From: Edaphobacter dinghuensis
Lineage (GTDB): Bacteria; Acidobacteriota; Terriglobia; Terriglobales; Acidobacteriaceae
Direction of reading: 5' to 3'
DNA length: 64,000 bases
Assembly (NCBI RefSeq): GCF_014640335.1
Contig: NZ_BMGT01000002.1
Location: 682,001-746,000 of the forward strand
Part shown: piece by piece, positions 46,901 to 55,628 of the stretch
Position numbering within the stretch: the stretch's first letter is position 1
Layout of the letters: each line of letters starts with the position of its first letter
The notes under the pieces: generated by a model
Seen by the model: only the letters and a program-made list of their open reading frames with translations
Databases searched by the model: none
Told to the model about the DNA's origin: nothing
Made by a program: the position numbers and the translations under genes

Positions 46901-47389
46901 GCCGACGGTCAGCTGCGCCAGCTGAACCGGATTGCGGCCGTTCAATGGAAAGCCCACCATCGATCTACTATTGATGACTTGACCGGTCTCCGAGGAGTCG
47001 GTTTGAAGCAGCGGTGCAGCGTCGGTAACCACTACTTCCTGGCTGATTGTACCCAACTGGAGCGCCGTATCCACCCTTTGGCGTTGTTGCACGTCGAGCG
47101 TGATCGGGCCGACGACGGTCTTCTTGAATCCGCTTGCCTCGATAGTGATCTGGTACGTTCCAATGCGAACCGGGCTGATGCTCCAACCACCCGTGGCATC
47201 GCTCTGCGCGCGGTAGGTGTAATTTGTGGCAGTATTTACTGCCGAGACGGAAGCATTCGCAATAGTGGCTCCAGACACATCGGTAACACGGCCCTCGAGT
47301 GAGGCAGCGTCTCGCTGCGCCATAAGAGGATAGCTGGCCACGAGAAAAAAGCCGAGGCAGAGTGTGCGTAAACTTATGATCGTTTTCAA
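43952..47389 (-). CDS. Oar-like TonB-dependent receptor
   Basis: An outer-membrane receptor of about 1145 residues with a signal peptide (LGFFLVASYPLMAQ), carboxypeptidase-regulatory-like domain (ASLEGRVTDVSGATIANASV to ASGFKKTVVGPITL), plug (NNFLLDGVDNNSN; ALQEFKIETGNYDAEFGRATG) and a barrel ending RLVQFAVKFHF with terminal Phe. I prefer the TTG at 47389 as start, because AGGAGG lies 6 bases before it and it begins a clean signal peptide; the longest frame starts at 47443. It leads the transcript with the alpha-galactosidase-like gene and has a near-consensus promoter shared in sequence with the GH2 gene. Confidence 0.9.
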   Translation of the reverse strand: MKTIISLRTLCLGFFLVASYPLMAQRDAASLEGRVTDVSGATIANASVSAVNTATNYTYRAQSDATGGWSISPVRIGTYQITIEASGFKKTVVGPITLDVQQRQRVDTALQLGTISQEVVVTDAAPLLQTDSSETGQVINSRSMVGFPLNGRNPVQLAQLTVGVTVSEPGARDSGGFGFSASGSRSLDNNFLLDGVDNNSNLPDLLNEANYVVMPPPDALQEFKIETGNYDAEFGRATGAIVNATTKGGTNELHGSAYEFLRNQSFDAMNYFDTTRQPYRQNQFGATLGGKIIRDKLLFFVDYQGLRLHQAQVATSLVPTLAQQNGDFSSQLDLSAPTGITDCNGAPTYQGEIFNTRLTQASTSQGSGGFCGVPFGYVNGSPSNVVPSASMDSLGSTLIKLFPAPNATGVGYNYLSDPITTQSSNQGDARIDQVISKHDTAFYRFSMSNSPETIGAPFPGFADGGGFFSGIQQITAYSAVASETHVFSAHAVNELRVGFNWLKTSRYQANYNENVSATIGFPGVPYVAGTNNGGLPQITFSDASTLGSPTFLPAIEKQKTFMVSDTFTYIHGNQTWKFGGEVRPEHFSIYEPASPRGTLSFNHQFTDNAGSPGSGGNSLASLLTGQPSGGNINNLNNIEYYRHTYALFLQNDWRILPKLTLNLGMRYEYYSPVFSENNAQANFNPITGVLDIPKDSNVSLTPTLATILPVNHSATNALISSDYKDFSPRVGLAYNATKRLAVQSAFGVFFNGDEAGPYSNPSPGFNPPYFISQTFSGPCSLPSYATVTNCAVPGISTLSQGFPATALVDPNTPTLFSLDPHLRMPYVMQWHLATQYQLTGKTIFEIGYVGSKSNRSYIYLNGNQAQPTADPSAPSAPRRPFPYIDASTGYLKSAGSSNYNGLQTSVRQQLSGGLEFIVNYTYSKALGNASSADLGAQNNDSFRNSLYPNQEYGPLDFDVRNRFVASYLYDLPFGPGKRFATNVAIIDHILSNWNWSGILTLSSGTWFTVTDGNGNFANSDGQQRPDVVPGIKATSKPCVAGTFFNTCAFANPALGSFGNVSMNSLEGPGEKNIDFALLKTIPLGESRRLELRAETFNAFNHPNFQFAAPGPQNSINSTIMGTPSFGFLTGALPPRLVQFAVKFHF

Positions 47390-47565
47390 AATCGACCTCC
47401 TGGAAATTGCAGTTGACCAACGGGGAGACAGTCCATCGTGCACAATAAGGAGTTCCTGCCGTCCGATTCAGGCCGCGAGCTGAACACTGCTTTGTCCATC
47501 TGATTTCGAACAATTACGAATTCGGCCTACACAAAACGAATAGCAAGCTACCAATGTGTTTCGTT

Positions 47566-47594
47566 ATATTACGAACACTGTCGTTTTGTGTCAA
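47566..47594 (-). promoter_or_regulatory. Promoter of Oar receptor, with operator-like palindrome
   Basis: On the minus strand, TTGACA (47589-47594) and TAATAT (47566-47571) are separated by exactly 17 bases. The -10 box sits in the palindrome TTCGTAATATAACGAA, so a repressor there would block transcription. The -35 region reads TTGACACAAAACGA, the same 14 bases as at the GH2 promoter. Confidence 0.7.
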
Positions 47595-47825
47595 CGATAA
47601 TTTTTATCAAGAAATTAAATCATGCCCAAAAGGCCCGTTTCCTGGAAAGTACATCCCTCTATAGGTAGGGATTGCGTTCCTTTCCAGTAGAGTGAACGCA
47701 ATAGTTCGCTCGCACCAGACAAGGGCGCGACAACGAAATAGCGAAGACGGATGGGGCGTACGACTGCGTTATCAATCAGGAACGAAACGAATCGGCAGTA
47801 AAGCATCTGCGATTCATGCTTTCCC

Positions 47826-50585
47826 TTATTTTGTGCGCCCAATCGACACTATCTCTTCCGGCGTGTTGTAACCCGCTAGCTTAATCCAGGTAGCCCGACC
47901 ATCCATCTGCCGAAGTGTTCCGTGAATCTCGACGGCCTCGCCCGGAAATACGGTGACATAGTTGTCGTCATATTGGATGGGCAGAATCTCGTCACCACCG
48001 CGGTTGGAGGTAATCTCTGCGCGCTCAAAAAACGCCACACCGCGGCCTGTGTTCCGCAGGCGGATGGTGACGTGGCTCTCCCCTCCCGCAACGGTCTCGC
48101 TGGCGCTCAGTTCCAGAGGAACTGAGCGCATGGTGTTCAGGGCAGTCATGTCTGCCCAACTGGCCTGCTTCAAATCGAAGGCGTTGTCGTTGGAGGGAGG
48201 GCCAAGATCATCGTCTTTTGTCGATTGCCAGTAGACGTTATTCACCAATGGTTTTCCAGAGTTGTCGAATAGTTGACAGCGCACAAAATAGACGGGAGTA
48301 AGGTCTTTCAGGCGAGGCAGATTGAGAACATGGACTGCTCCGCCCGATGCGACGACAATGTCTGCTGCGCTTCGGTCATAGCGAACATTGCCGTCCAAAT
48401 CATAGATGCGCACGCGAGCGCGCAATCCATTGTGCTGCACGGGCGTTTGGTTTACCACCGTGATCTTCGCCTGGCTGTGGTCTCCAATCGCATAAGAGTC
48501 GAAGACGACCGACAGAGGACGCAACCCTTTCTTGGCTCCGTAGTAAGCACCACCAGGCTTCAGATAATAGTCGAACAGATGTCCGAAGAAGGATGGCCAT
48601 GGAGTATTGAGCATCCAATATAGGGTCATCTTGTGGTTGGCCCATCCATTCGCCGCGAAGTCCTCAAACTGCGCACGGGTATCTTCGTAGTGTGCCAGTT
48701 GCGCTTTCCGGGCAAACTCCTCCGCGCTGCTCGAAGGGCCGTAGCGCCGGTCGATCACCTTCTGGATATTACTCAGCGTGCTATTGCCTGGATTTGATCC
48801 CGCATGAAAATACCAGGTCTCATTAATGGGCCAGAGTTTGTCGGCGGGGATGAATCTTTTCAGGCTTTCATATGGCGGAATGTGCTCATTGTCACCCTGC
48901 TCGGCGCACGCGCCACGCGCCGCCGCATAGCGCCCGCTGAACCAATAGGTCGGTGGTCGCCAGCTATACGGCCCCTCCATATGGATACCGCTCCACTCGC
49001 GTTCACCTTTATCATTCCTGGCATACGAAGAAACGGTATCGACAATTGCATTCTGCCAGTGCAAGTCCGTCAGAATTTTGTGATAGGCCGAGCGGACCGG
49101 AGGCGGTGGCAGCCCATCGCTTCCGTTGGCCCAGATGAAGACCGAGGCATGTGGACGCAGCATCAAAATCTGTGACCTCAGGCTCGCATCTGCTACACGA
49201 TAATCTTCAGCGCTCCACTGGTTCCATTTTTCCCACTGGTTGCAGCACATCCAGCCAAACATCACAGGAACACCCTGCTCATCAGCCAACTCCACCATGT
49301 GGTCGCTGGCGATCTTCGACTCCCAGCGAAGCATGTTCAAACCCATGTCCTTCACATACCGCATGATGGCCTCATCGCGGCCAGCATCGTAACGGTAAAG
49401 CAGGTCAGGGGAGTAGTCGGCCCCGCGCGCCAGAAAGTCTCTTCCGTTTACCTGAAGATAAAAGCTGCCGCCCGTGCCCACCTTCGGAAACTGCTCATCG
49501 TGGTCGCGGTGCTGTGTAATGGTACGAATCCCGAAGCGAATGTGACTCATGTCCGAGACCTGTTGGCCTTCAAGGAACTCGAGATCCAAGGTGTACAAGT
49601 TAGGCTTGCCCATCGTGTAGGGCCACCACAGATCGGGGTGCTGCACCACAAGCTGCGAATATTTCTGCGGATCGAAGCTGATCTCTCGTGCTTCATCCGA
49701 TGCAAGGCTCAACTGTTGTTCTATCTGGATCGACGGCTTGCCAGAACGCGAGATCGTTCCCCGCAGCACACCACTGACCGGATGATCAGTCAGGTTGTGC
49801 AACTCTGCATAGATCGTCAACCGCGCCGACGTGAGTTGCGGCAACGGAAGCTCAGTGTTCACTGTCGTATCGCTCACAGTGACCGCGCCCGACATACGCA
49901 AATAAACCGGTTTCCATATCCCGGCATTGCGATCGGAGACAAATGACACCCCGTGCGCACCAGATTTGAGCGCCCCCTTATAACCCAGGTACTTCCAGTT
50001 GATCCAATCGAACCAGCTATCGCCTAGTTCAACCCCATTCACATCCTGTACCAGACGCTCCGGCGTCACCTTCACGGCAAGAACATTCGACGCGCCTGGT
50101 TTGATCCAGCGCGTCACATCGAACCGATGCGCGACATACATGCCGACGACCTGGTGACTATCCGCTATTAGATTGCCGTTCAGCCAAATCTCCGCTCGAT
50201 AGTTAATGCCAGGAAAATCGAGTTGGTAAACCTGCTGGTCTGCCGGCACGACAAAGGTCGTCCGATACCACCAGTCCTGAAGATAGAGGTCCAGGGGAAC
50301 AGTCTTGAGCAGGTTCATGCCGTTGTAGAGATTCGGGTAGACGCCATCTTCCTCCAACGTCTCCAAGACTGTGGCTGGCATGTGCGCGACCGGATGCCAG
50401 GATGCCGTATTAAAACCAGGTAGAGAAATAGTCTGGCCATCTGTGGCCACATCGCGGGCCGAGTAGAGCTTCCAATTCCCTGCCAATTCAACTTGGCGCT
50501 GCGGCTCCGAAGAGGTTTTTGCGTGAGCAGGAAGAGCAAACGTGCTCGCAAAAAATATCATTCCGCAGATCAAAAATTTCGACAT
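47826..50585 (-). CDS. GH2 exo-beta-D-glucosaminidase-like enzyme
   Basis: A 919-residue secreted GH2 enzyme. Signal peptide about 1-22 (FALPAHAKT), sugar-binding jelly roll (about 35-200, PGINYRAEIWLNGNLI), immunoglobulin-like domain, TIM barrel and C-terminal sandwiches. Instead of the usual NE acid/base it has Asp490 in IWANGSDG, and the candidate nucleophile is Glu562 in CAEQGDNEHIPP. In the characterised exo-chitosanase CsxA these are Asp469 and Glu541, with the same spacing of 72, so removal of terminal GlcN is likely. The start at 50585 has GGGAG upstream. The neighbouring SIS and permease genes fit amino-sugar use. Confidence 0.9.
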   Translation of the reverse strand: MSKFLICGMIFFASTFALPAHAKTSSEPQRQVELAGNWKLYSARDVATDGQTISLPGFNTASWHPVAHMPATVLETLEEDGVYPNLYNGMNLLKTVPLDLYLQDWWYRTTFVVPADQQVYQLDFPGINYRAEIWLNGNLIADSHQVVGMYVAHRFDVTRWIKPGASNVLAVKVTPERLVQDVNGVELGDSWFDWINWKYLGYKGALKSGAHGVSFVSDRNAGIWKPVYLRMSGAVTVSDTTVNTELPLPQLTSARLTIYAELHNLTDHPVSGVLRGTISRSGKPSIQIEQQLSLASDEAREISFDPQKYSQLVVQHPDLWWPYTMGKPNLYTLDLEFLEGQQVSDMSHIRFGIRTITQHRDHDEQFPKVGTGGSFYLQVNGRDFLARGADYSPDLLYRYDAGRDEAIMRYVKDMGLNMLRWESKIASDHMVELADEQGVPVMFGWMCCNQWEKWNQWSAEDYRVADASLRSQILMLRPHASVFIWANGSDGLPPPPVRSAYHKILTDLHWQNAIVDTVSSYARNDKGEREWSGIHMEGPYSWRPPTYWFSGRYAAARGACAEQGDNEHIPPYESLKRFIPADKLWPINETWYFHAGSNPGNSTLSNIQKVIDRRYGPSSSAEEFARKAQLAHYEDTRAQFEDFAANGWANHKMTLYWMLNTPWPSFFGHLFDYYLKPGGAYYGAKKGLRPLSVVFDSYAIGDHSQAKITVVNQTPVQHNGLRARVRIYDLDGNVRYDRSAADIVVASGGAVHVLNLPRLKDLTPVYFVRCQLFDNSGKPLVNNVYWQSTKDDDLGPPSNDNAFDLKQASWADMTALNTMRSVPLELSASETVAGGESHVTIRLRNTGRGVAFFERAEITSNRGGDEILPIQYDDNYVTVFPGEAVEIHGTLRQMDGRATWIKLAGYNTPEEIVSIGRTK

Positions 50586-50665
50586 GAGTTCTCCCTGGAG
50601 GAGTTTGCCCAGCGAATGCATCTGCAACAGATGCATCATGCGTGGGCTTCCGGCCTGCATGAAGT

Positions 50666-50694
50666 GTTTTACGGAATACTTCGTTTTGTGTCAA
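50666..50694 (-). promoter_or_regulatory. Promoter of GH2 gene
   Basis: On the minus strand TTGACA (50689-50694), a 17-base spacer and TAAAAC (50666-50671). The -35 and following bases TTGACACAAAACGA are identical to the Oar receptor promoter, suggesting a common regulator. Confidence 0.6.
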
Positions 50695-50703
50695 ATGAAA
50701 GTG

Positions 50704-50732
50704 TTGACGACTGACTAATATGAATATATTCT
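50704..50732 (+). promoter_or_regulatory. Promoter of SIS-domain gene, with palindrome
   Basis: TTGACG (50704-50709), a 17-base spacer and TATTCT (50727-50732) point toward the SIS gene, back-to-back with the GH2 promoter. The perfect palindrome GAATATATTC (50722-50731) covers the -10 box. Confidence 0.5.
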
Positions 50733-50818
50733 TATGTAATGTTTCGCATTTGATTGATTTATCTGCGGGATGTATTCTTTGCCCCGCATCCAACTTGACC
50801 TGACAGAACGGAGTTTAC

Positions 50819-51925
50819 ATGTCACAAGATCCTGGCGTGACAACGACGGCACCCACTGACGCGCCGCTACACACCTTGCAAGAGATTTTCGGACAGCCTC
50901 TTCTGTGGCCAACCACGTTGGCGAACGTTCGTTCCTCATCGGAGCGATTGTCTCTCCCCGTCAAACTTCAGGACGCCCGCGTACTGTTGACCGGGGCTGG
51001 GACCTCGGCCTATGCGGCCAGCGCCGTTGCATTGGCATGGCCCCGGGCATTTGCCGTGCCTACAACCGACCTCCTAATCGACACGGAGCGTTATCTGGCA
51101 GGTGTAGACGTTGTGATCTCCCTAGCCCGTTCCGGAGATAGCCCGGAGAGCGCCGCTGTAGTCGAGCGTGTCCGTGCGCTTCGGCCCGACATCTTGCAAT
51201 TAGCAATTGTCTGCAATGAACACGGAGCCTTGTCTCGCGCCGGAGTTGACGGCTTGATTGCGCTCGATCCTCGCACCAACGACCGCAGTCTTGTGATGAC
51301 AAGCGCATTCTCAAATCTGGTGCTTGCCGGACTTCTGCTCGCACAGCCCGATGCAGCTAGTTCCACTGTGAATGAGTTCAGTTTGCACACGTCTGCGTTG
51401 CTGCCTGAGATCGACCGTGCATGCCATCACCTGACAGCGCGTATCCGTGACCGGATCGTCGTCCTATCCTCTTCGCCATTGCTTGGTTGGGCGAGCGAGG
51501 CAGGACTCAAGATACTTGAGATGACCGCTGGGCGCTTCCCTATTCTCACAGAGACGTACCTGGGTCTTCGTCATGGTCCCATGTCGTTTGTCAAACCCGA
51601 CACGCTTGTCCTATGCCTGCTGTCCAGCGATCCAGTACGCCGTGCGTACGAGGTCGATCTCATCGACGAGCTGCGCCAAAAGAAACTCGGCTACCGGGTA
51701 GGAATCGCCGACCCGGTAGCTGCCAACGGTCTGTTCGACGAGATCATTCCTGCGATTGCTCCACAGGCGGACGACGCTCTGCGGACTCCCTACGAGATCG
51801 TTGCCGCACAGTTGCTCGGATATCATCTGAGCCTGAGCATCGGTTTGAATCCCGACAACCCAAGTCCCTCAGGCGTCATCAATCGGGTGGTTCAGGGAGT
51901 CAGAATTCACCCGGCACGGCTATAA
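50819..51925 (+). CDS. SIS-domain amino-sugar phosphate isomerase/deaminase (AgaS-like)
   Basis: A 368-residue cytoplasmic protein with two SIS domains: ARVLLTGAGTSAYAASAVAL and VVISLARSGDSPES in the first, RIVVLSSSPLLGWASEAGLKILEM with GLRHGPMSFV in the second. This layout is that of AgaS and of the isomerase half of glucosamine-6-phosphate synthase, lacking any amidotransferase domain. Probable reaction: deamination and isomerisation of GlcN-6-P or GalN-6-P. ACGGAG precedes the ATG. It is divergent from the GH2 exo-glucosaminidase, which supports a GlcN catabolic role. Confidence 0.85.
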   Translation: MSQDPGVTTTAPTDAPLHTLQEIFGQPLLWPTTLANVRSSSERLSLPVKLQDARVLLTGAGTSAYAASAVALAWPRAFAVPTTDLLIDTERYLAGVDVVISLARSGDSPESAAVVERVRALRPDILQLAIVCNEHGALSRAGVDGLIALDPRTNDRSLVMTSAFSNLVLAGLLLAQPDAASSTVNEFSLHTSALLPEIDRACHHLTARIRDRIVVLSSSPLLGWASEAGLKILEMTAGRFPILTETYLGLRHGPMSFVKPDTLVLCLLSSDPVRRAYEVDLIDELRQKKLGYRVGIADPVAANGLFDEIIPAIAPQADDALRTPYEIVAAQLLGYHLSLSIGLNPDNPSPSGVINRVVQGVRIHPARL

Positions 51926-52043
51926 AGCCCTGGCTACTAGTATTTAGTCGCTGTTACCAGACTCTTGCTCTCGCGTCAGATCCAAATTCGCTTCAGCATT
52001 GCCACCATTCCATTGAATCGATCGGCATCAAGAGGATTCGTCC

Positions 52044-53450
52044 ATGGCGCAACAACAAGAAGTGACGGTTCCCTCAACTTCCTCAGGAAAGGCCGTCCGC
52101 CTCAACCGTACATTGAAGCTATGGAACCTCATCATCATTGGTATGGTCATCGTCCAGCCGACCGCGCCCATGGGGATCTACGGTGTCATTAGTAATAAAG
52201 CCCACGGCCACGTCGTCACAACCATCCTCATTGCCATGGTCGCTATGCTCTTCACGGCAATCTGCTACGGACGCATGGCACGAATCTACCCCAGCGCAGG
52301 CTCAGCCTACACCTACGTCGGTCAGGAGATGCACTCTGCCCTCGGCTATATCGTCGGCTGGGGTATGGTCATGGACTACCTGCTGAATCCGTTGATTTGC
52401 ACAGCCTTCTGTGCAAAGACCGCGATGAACATCGTTCCGGGCATGTCCTACTACGTCTGGGTTCTTATCTTTGCCGTTTTCTTCACCTGGATGAACTTGC
52501 GCGGCATAAAAACCTCCGCGCAACTGAATGAAGCGCTTTGCGCCGGCATGGTGCTGGTCGTCCTGATCTTTCTCGCGGCGGTGGTCCATGCACTGTGGCA
52601 CGTTCACCACGATCCCGGATTCTTCACCCACCCCTTCTATCAGCCGGACACTTTTCATCCCGCAAATATCTTCGCCGGCACCTCCGTGGCTGTACTCACT
52701 TATATCGGTTTCGACGCGGTATCCACCTTATCGGAAGAGGTTGAAAATCCGCGGCGTAATATTCTTCTGGCTACCGTTCTGGTCTGTCTGATTACAGGCC
52801 TGCTGTCCGGATTGGAAGTCTATGCGGCGCAGCTCATCTGGGGTGCGAAGCCATTTCCGAGCAGCCAGGTAGAGTCGGCCTTCGCGATGGTCGCGCGGCA
52901 GGCGGGCGGCACCGTTCTCTTCTGGATCATCAATTGCACCCTGCTTGTCGCAAACATGGGTTCAGCGCTGGGCTCGCAGCTTGCTGCCGGACGGCTCCTC
53001 TACGGAATGGGACGGGGAAATGCGCTACCAAAAGCATTCTTCGGTGCAATCGAACCCAAACGCCACGTTCCTCGCAACAATATCCTGATTGTTGGCGCTT
53101 TTGCACTTGCCGGAGCTGCCACCCTTGAATTTTTCTCCGCGCGATTGGGTGGAGGCGCCTACGAGATTGGTGCCGAGGCACTCAACTTTGGCGCCTTCCT
53201 CGCGTTCATGGGGGTCAACGGAGCGTCCTTCATCCACCACTGGCGACATGAGCGAAGCAAAAACCTTAGTGGTCTTATCGTGCCCGCCCTCGGCTTCCTG
53301 ATTTGCGGATTCATCTGGATCCATCTCAGCCATGCCGCGCTGGTACTAGGTATTGTATGGATGGTCGCCGGAATCACATATGGAGCGATTCGCACTCGTG
53401 GCTTCCGCTCCGAACTCGTCACCTTCGAGATTCTTCCTGACGATATCTGA
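52044..53450 (+). CDS. APC-superfamily permease
   Basis: A 468-residue inner-membrane permease with about 12 membrane helices. The APC signature near helix 1 is LWNLIIIGMVIVQPTAPMGIYG; ICYGRMARIYPSAGSAYTYVGQ and YIGFDAVSTLSEEVENPRRN are characteristic of amino-acid/polyamine members. It follows the SIS gene by 118 bases in the same direction. Family members usually carry amino acids or amines; import of an amino sugar here would be an inference from context only. Confidence 0.88.
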   Translation: MAQQQEVTVPSTSSGKAVRLNRTLKLWNLIIIGMVIVQPTAPMGIYGVISNKAHGHVVTTILIAMVAMLFTAICYGRMARIYPSAGSAYTYVGQEMHSALGYIVGWGMVMDYLLNPLICTAFCAKTAMNIVPGMSYYVWVLIFAVFFTWMNLRGIKTSAQLNEALCAGMVLVVLIFLAAVVHALWHVHHDPGFFTHPFYQPDTFHPANIFAGTSVAVLTYIGFDAVSTLSEEVENPRRNILLATVLVCLITGLLSGLEVYAAQLIWGAKPFPSSQVESAFAMVARQAGGTVLFWIINCTLLVANMGSALGSQLAAGRLLYGMGRGNALPKAFFGAIEPKRHVPRNNILIVGAFALAGAATLEFFSARLGGGAYEIGAEALNFGAFLAFMGVNGASFIHHWRHERSKNLSGLIVPALGFLICGFIWIHLSHAALVLGIVWMVAGITYGAIRTRGFRSELVTFEILPDDI

Positions 53451-53503
53451 TCAACCATGTGCTTCAGACTCTACTCTCCTAGGCCAAAATCGAACCAAGA
53501 GAA

Positions 53504-54025
53504 TCACCAAGGAAGACATCCTAGTTCCACCACCCCACCTAGCCATGCCTCCTGGCCAAAACACTTCACCATGACAACCAGAGGCGACTGAATGCTTCCC
53601 TCAGGCTGATCAATCCAAACCGGCCTTTTGATCGGCTCCCACCCCAGTCGTTCATACCATGGCTGCACTGCATCTCGGCAAAAAAGTAGGCCGAAGTTTG
53701 CATCTCTTTGTTGTCGTACGTGCTCTTCCGCCTTCTGCATGGCTATCTGGCCAAATCCTTTCCCTCGGCAATCTGGCCGCGTCAGGACTCCGCCAAACCC
53801 AGCCACGGAAACCGGCTGGCCACCAACCCTAACCGTGCATTGCAGAAGTCCTACATGGGCTACCAGAAGCCCATCTTCGATGATGAACACATGCAGCGGT
53901 TTCGGTTGCCACACCAAGCCATAACTTGCCGTCTGGTTCGGATCGCTTACGCCACCGGCAAGGCTCAACTTGTCCGCTGCCAGGTAACTGTCCGCAATGC
54001 GAACCTCTATGCGATCGAGCTTCAC
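53504..54025 (-). CDS. GNAT-family N-acetyltransferase
   Basis: A 173-residue protein with the GNAT fold: GFGGVLTRPDCRGKGFGQIAM is the acetyl-CoA pyrophosphate-binding region (Q/RxxGxG/A form), and LLFCRDAVQPWYERLGWEPI is the C-terminal motif. Substrate unknown. It converges with the permease gene and has no obvious functional link to it. The last 20 residues (WLGGVVELGCLPW) look non-conserved. Confidence 0.82.
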   Translation of the reverse strand: MKLDRIEVRIADSYLAADKLSLAGGVSDPNQTASYGLVWQPKPLHVFIIEDGLLVAHVGLLQCTVRVGGQPVSVAGFGGVLTRPDCRGKGFGQIAMQKAEEHVRQQRDANFGLLFCRDAVQPWYERLGWEPIKRPVWIDQPEGSIQSPLVVMVKCFGQEAWLGGVVELGCLPW

Positions 54026-54103
54026 CTCTTTATTATTTCACCGCTTCTGTCCTGCGTCGCCATCGATGAGATGGAATCGCAGGACAATGTTCGACTTGAA
54101 TAT

Positions 54104-55597
54104 TTAACTCGCTTCTTTCCGTTCAGGAATCTCTGCACGCAGGACACTTAACCGGTCTGAAAGGTGAGCTTGAAGAGAAGCATACTGCGGTTTGCCGTAA
54201 AGATTATTTTGTTCATTCGGGTCAGTCCGAAGATCGTAAAGCTCTCCTTCCGACGGATCGAGCACATACTGAATTAGCTTGTATTGCTCCGTTCGGATGC
54301 CACGATGCGGCGCGACTTTCTCTGGATTGGGCCACTCGTAATACTCGTAGTACCACTCTTTACGGAATTCCGGGTCCGTATCCTTCGCGAGCGGCAAAAT
54401 GCTTTTGCCTTGTAGATTCGCTGGAGCAGGAACACCAGCAAGATCCAGAAGCGTCGGTGCGATGTCCGTATCCAGAACCATCTCTTCACGTACGGTTCCA
54501 GCGGGAATGCGTTTCGGGTAGCGCACCTGAAAAGGCACTCGTATCGACGGTTCGTGCATCAATCGCTTGTCGAAGAGCCGCCACTCTCCAAGAAAAAATC
54601 CGTGGTCGGAGGTTTGCAGGATGGCCGTGTCGTCAAGAATATTTTTCTTTTCCAGTGCACCGATCACGCGACCGATATTCTCATCGACTGCGACGAGACC
54701 TGCATAGTAATCTTTCGCAACGCCTTCGAGAGAGCCGCAGGCAACATGGCTTGAGGTTGTGCCCAGCTTATTTTCTGCATCGACAAAACTCTTCGGTTTG
54801 CCGGGATATCCCTTGAGATCATCATCAAAGCTCACGGGCTTCGCGATGGGTGTGCCGTTGTAGAGGTCGGCAAGTCGACGCGGACGAAAGAACGGCTCAT
54901 GCGGCGCGACAAACCAGATCAGAATGCAGAAAGGCTTATCTCCACGGTCTTCATTGATCCATGAAATCGCACGGTCCGTGGAGAGATCGTCGGGATAAAC
55001 CGCCTTGTACTGCTTGCTTGGCCCAACTTTTCCCTTGCGGCCTTCTTTAAAAATAGGATTCTCATAATCGTTACTGGGATTGTTGTGGCCAAAGTAGTAA
55101 TCCCAATTTCGCTCCTCCACTCCATTTCGTGTATGGATTTTGCCTACGATGGCGACCTCGTATCCTTCCTTCTGCAGTATCTCAGTGAAGAGCGGAATAT
55201 CGGCGGCAAGAGGAATATTGCCCTTGGTGTTGTCGAGAGCACCGGTAGAACGCGAGTACAGGCCGGTAAGTGCAGTCGCGCGGGCCGGAGCGCATAGTGC
55301 ATTGGTGCAAAAAGCGTTTGTAAAACGAACGCCTTCGTGTCCGATACGATCATGGTTCGGCGTCTTGAGGATAGGATTTCCCGCGATTGAAAGTGCGTCG
55401 GCCCGCTGGCCTTCTCCAAGGAAGAAGACCAAGTTAGGACGCTTCGATTTCGTCTGGGCACCTGCCAACGCTGGTGCTACCGTCGAGACTGCTGCAGTAC
55501 CTGCAATCGCAAGTGATGCCTGCAAAAAGTCGCGCCGCGTCGTTGTGCCTTGTGCAGAACTCAAAGGCTTGGAGCTTTGTTCATTTGTTTCTGACAT
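54104..55597 (-). CDS. Sulfatase 3 (Tat-exported)
   Basis: A type I sulfatase of about 497 residues with a Tat leader (TTRRDFLQASLAIAGTAAVS) and a canonical formylglycine motif, Cys102 in CAPAR followed by ATALTGLYS. The first metal segment reads VFFLGEGQRAD, with Glu where most sulfatases have Asp. QTSDHGFFLGEWRLFDK is the second active-site block. The start at 55597 is chosen for AGGA upstream. It lies 31 bases after the broken Oar receptor gene in the same direction and would desulfate the glycan imported by it. Confidence 0.9.
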   Translation of the reverse strand: MSETNEQSSKPLSSAQGTTTRRDFLQASLAIAGTAAVSTVAPALAGAQTKSKRPNLVFFLGEGQRADALSIAGNPILKTPNHDRIGHEGVRFTNAFCTNALCAPARATALTGLYSRSTGALDNTKGNIPLAADIPLFTEILQKEGYEVAIVGKIHTRNGVEERNWDYYFGHNNPSNDYENPIFKEGRKGKVGPSKQYKAVYPDDLSTDRAISWINEDRGDKPFCILIWFVAPHEPFFRPRRLADLYNGTPIAKPVSFDDDLKGYPGKPKSFVDAENKLGTTSSHVACGSLEGVAKDYYAGLVAVDENIGRVIGALEKKNILDDTAILQTSDHGFFLGEWRLFDKRLMHEPSIRVPFQVRYPKRIPAGTVREEMVLDTDIAPTLLDLAGVPAPANLQGKSILPLAKDTDPEFRKEWYYEYYEWPNPEKVAPHRGIRTEQYKLIQYVLDPSEGELYDLRTDPNEQNNLYGKPQYASLQAHLSDRLSVLRAEIPERKEAS

Positions 55598-55628
55598 AAA
55601 AATCCTTTCGCTCACATATCGATTTTAT

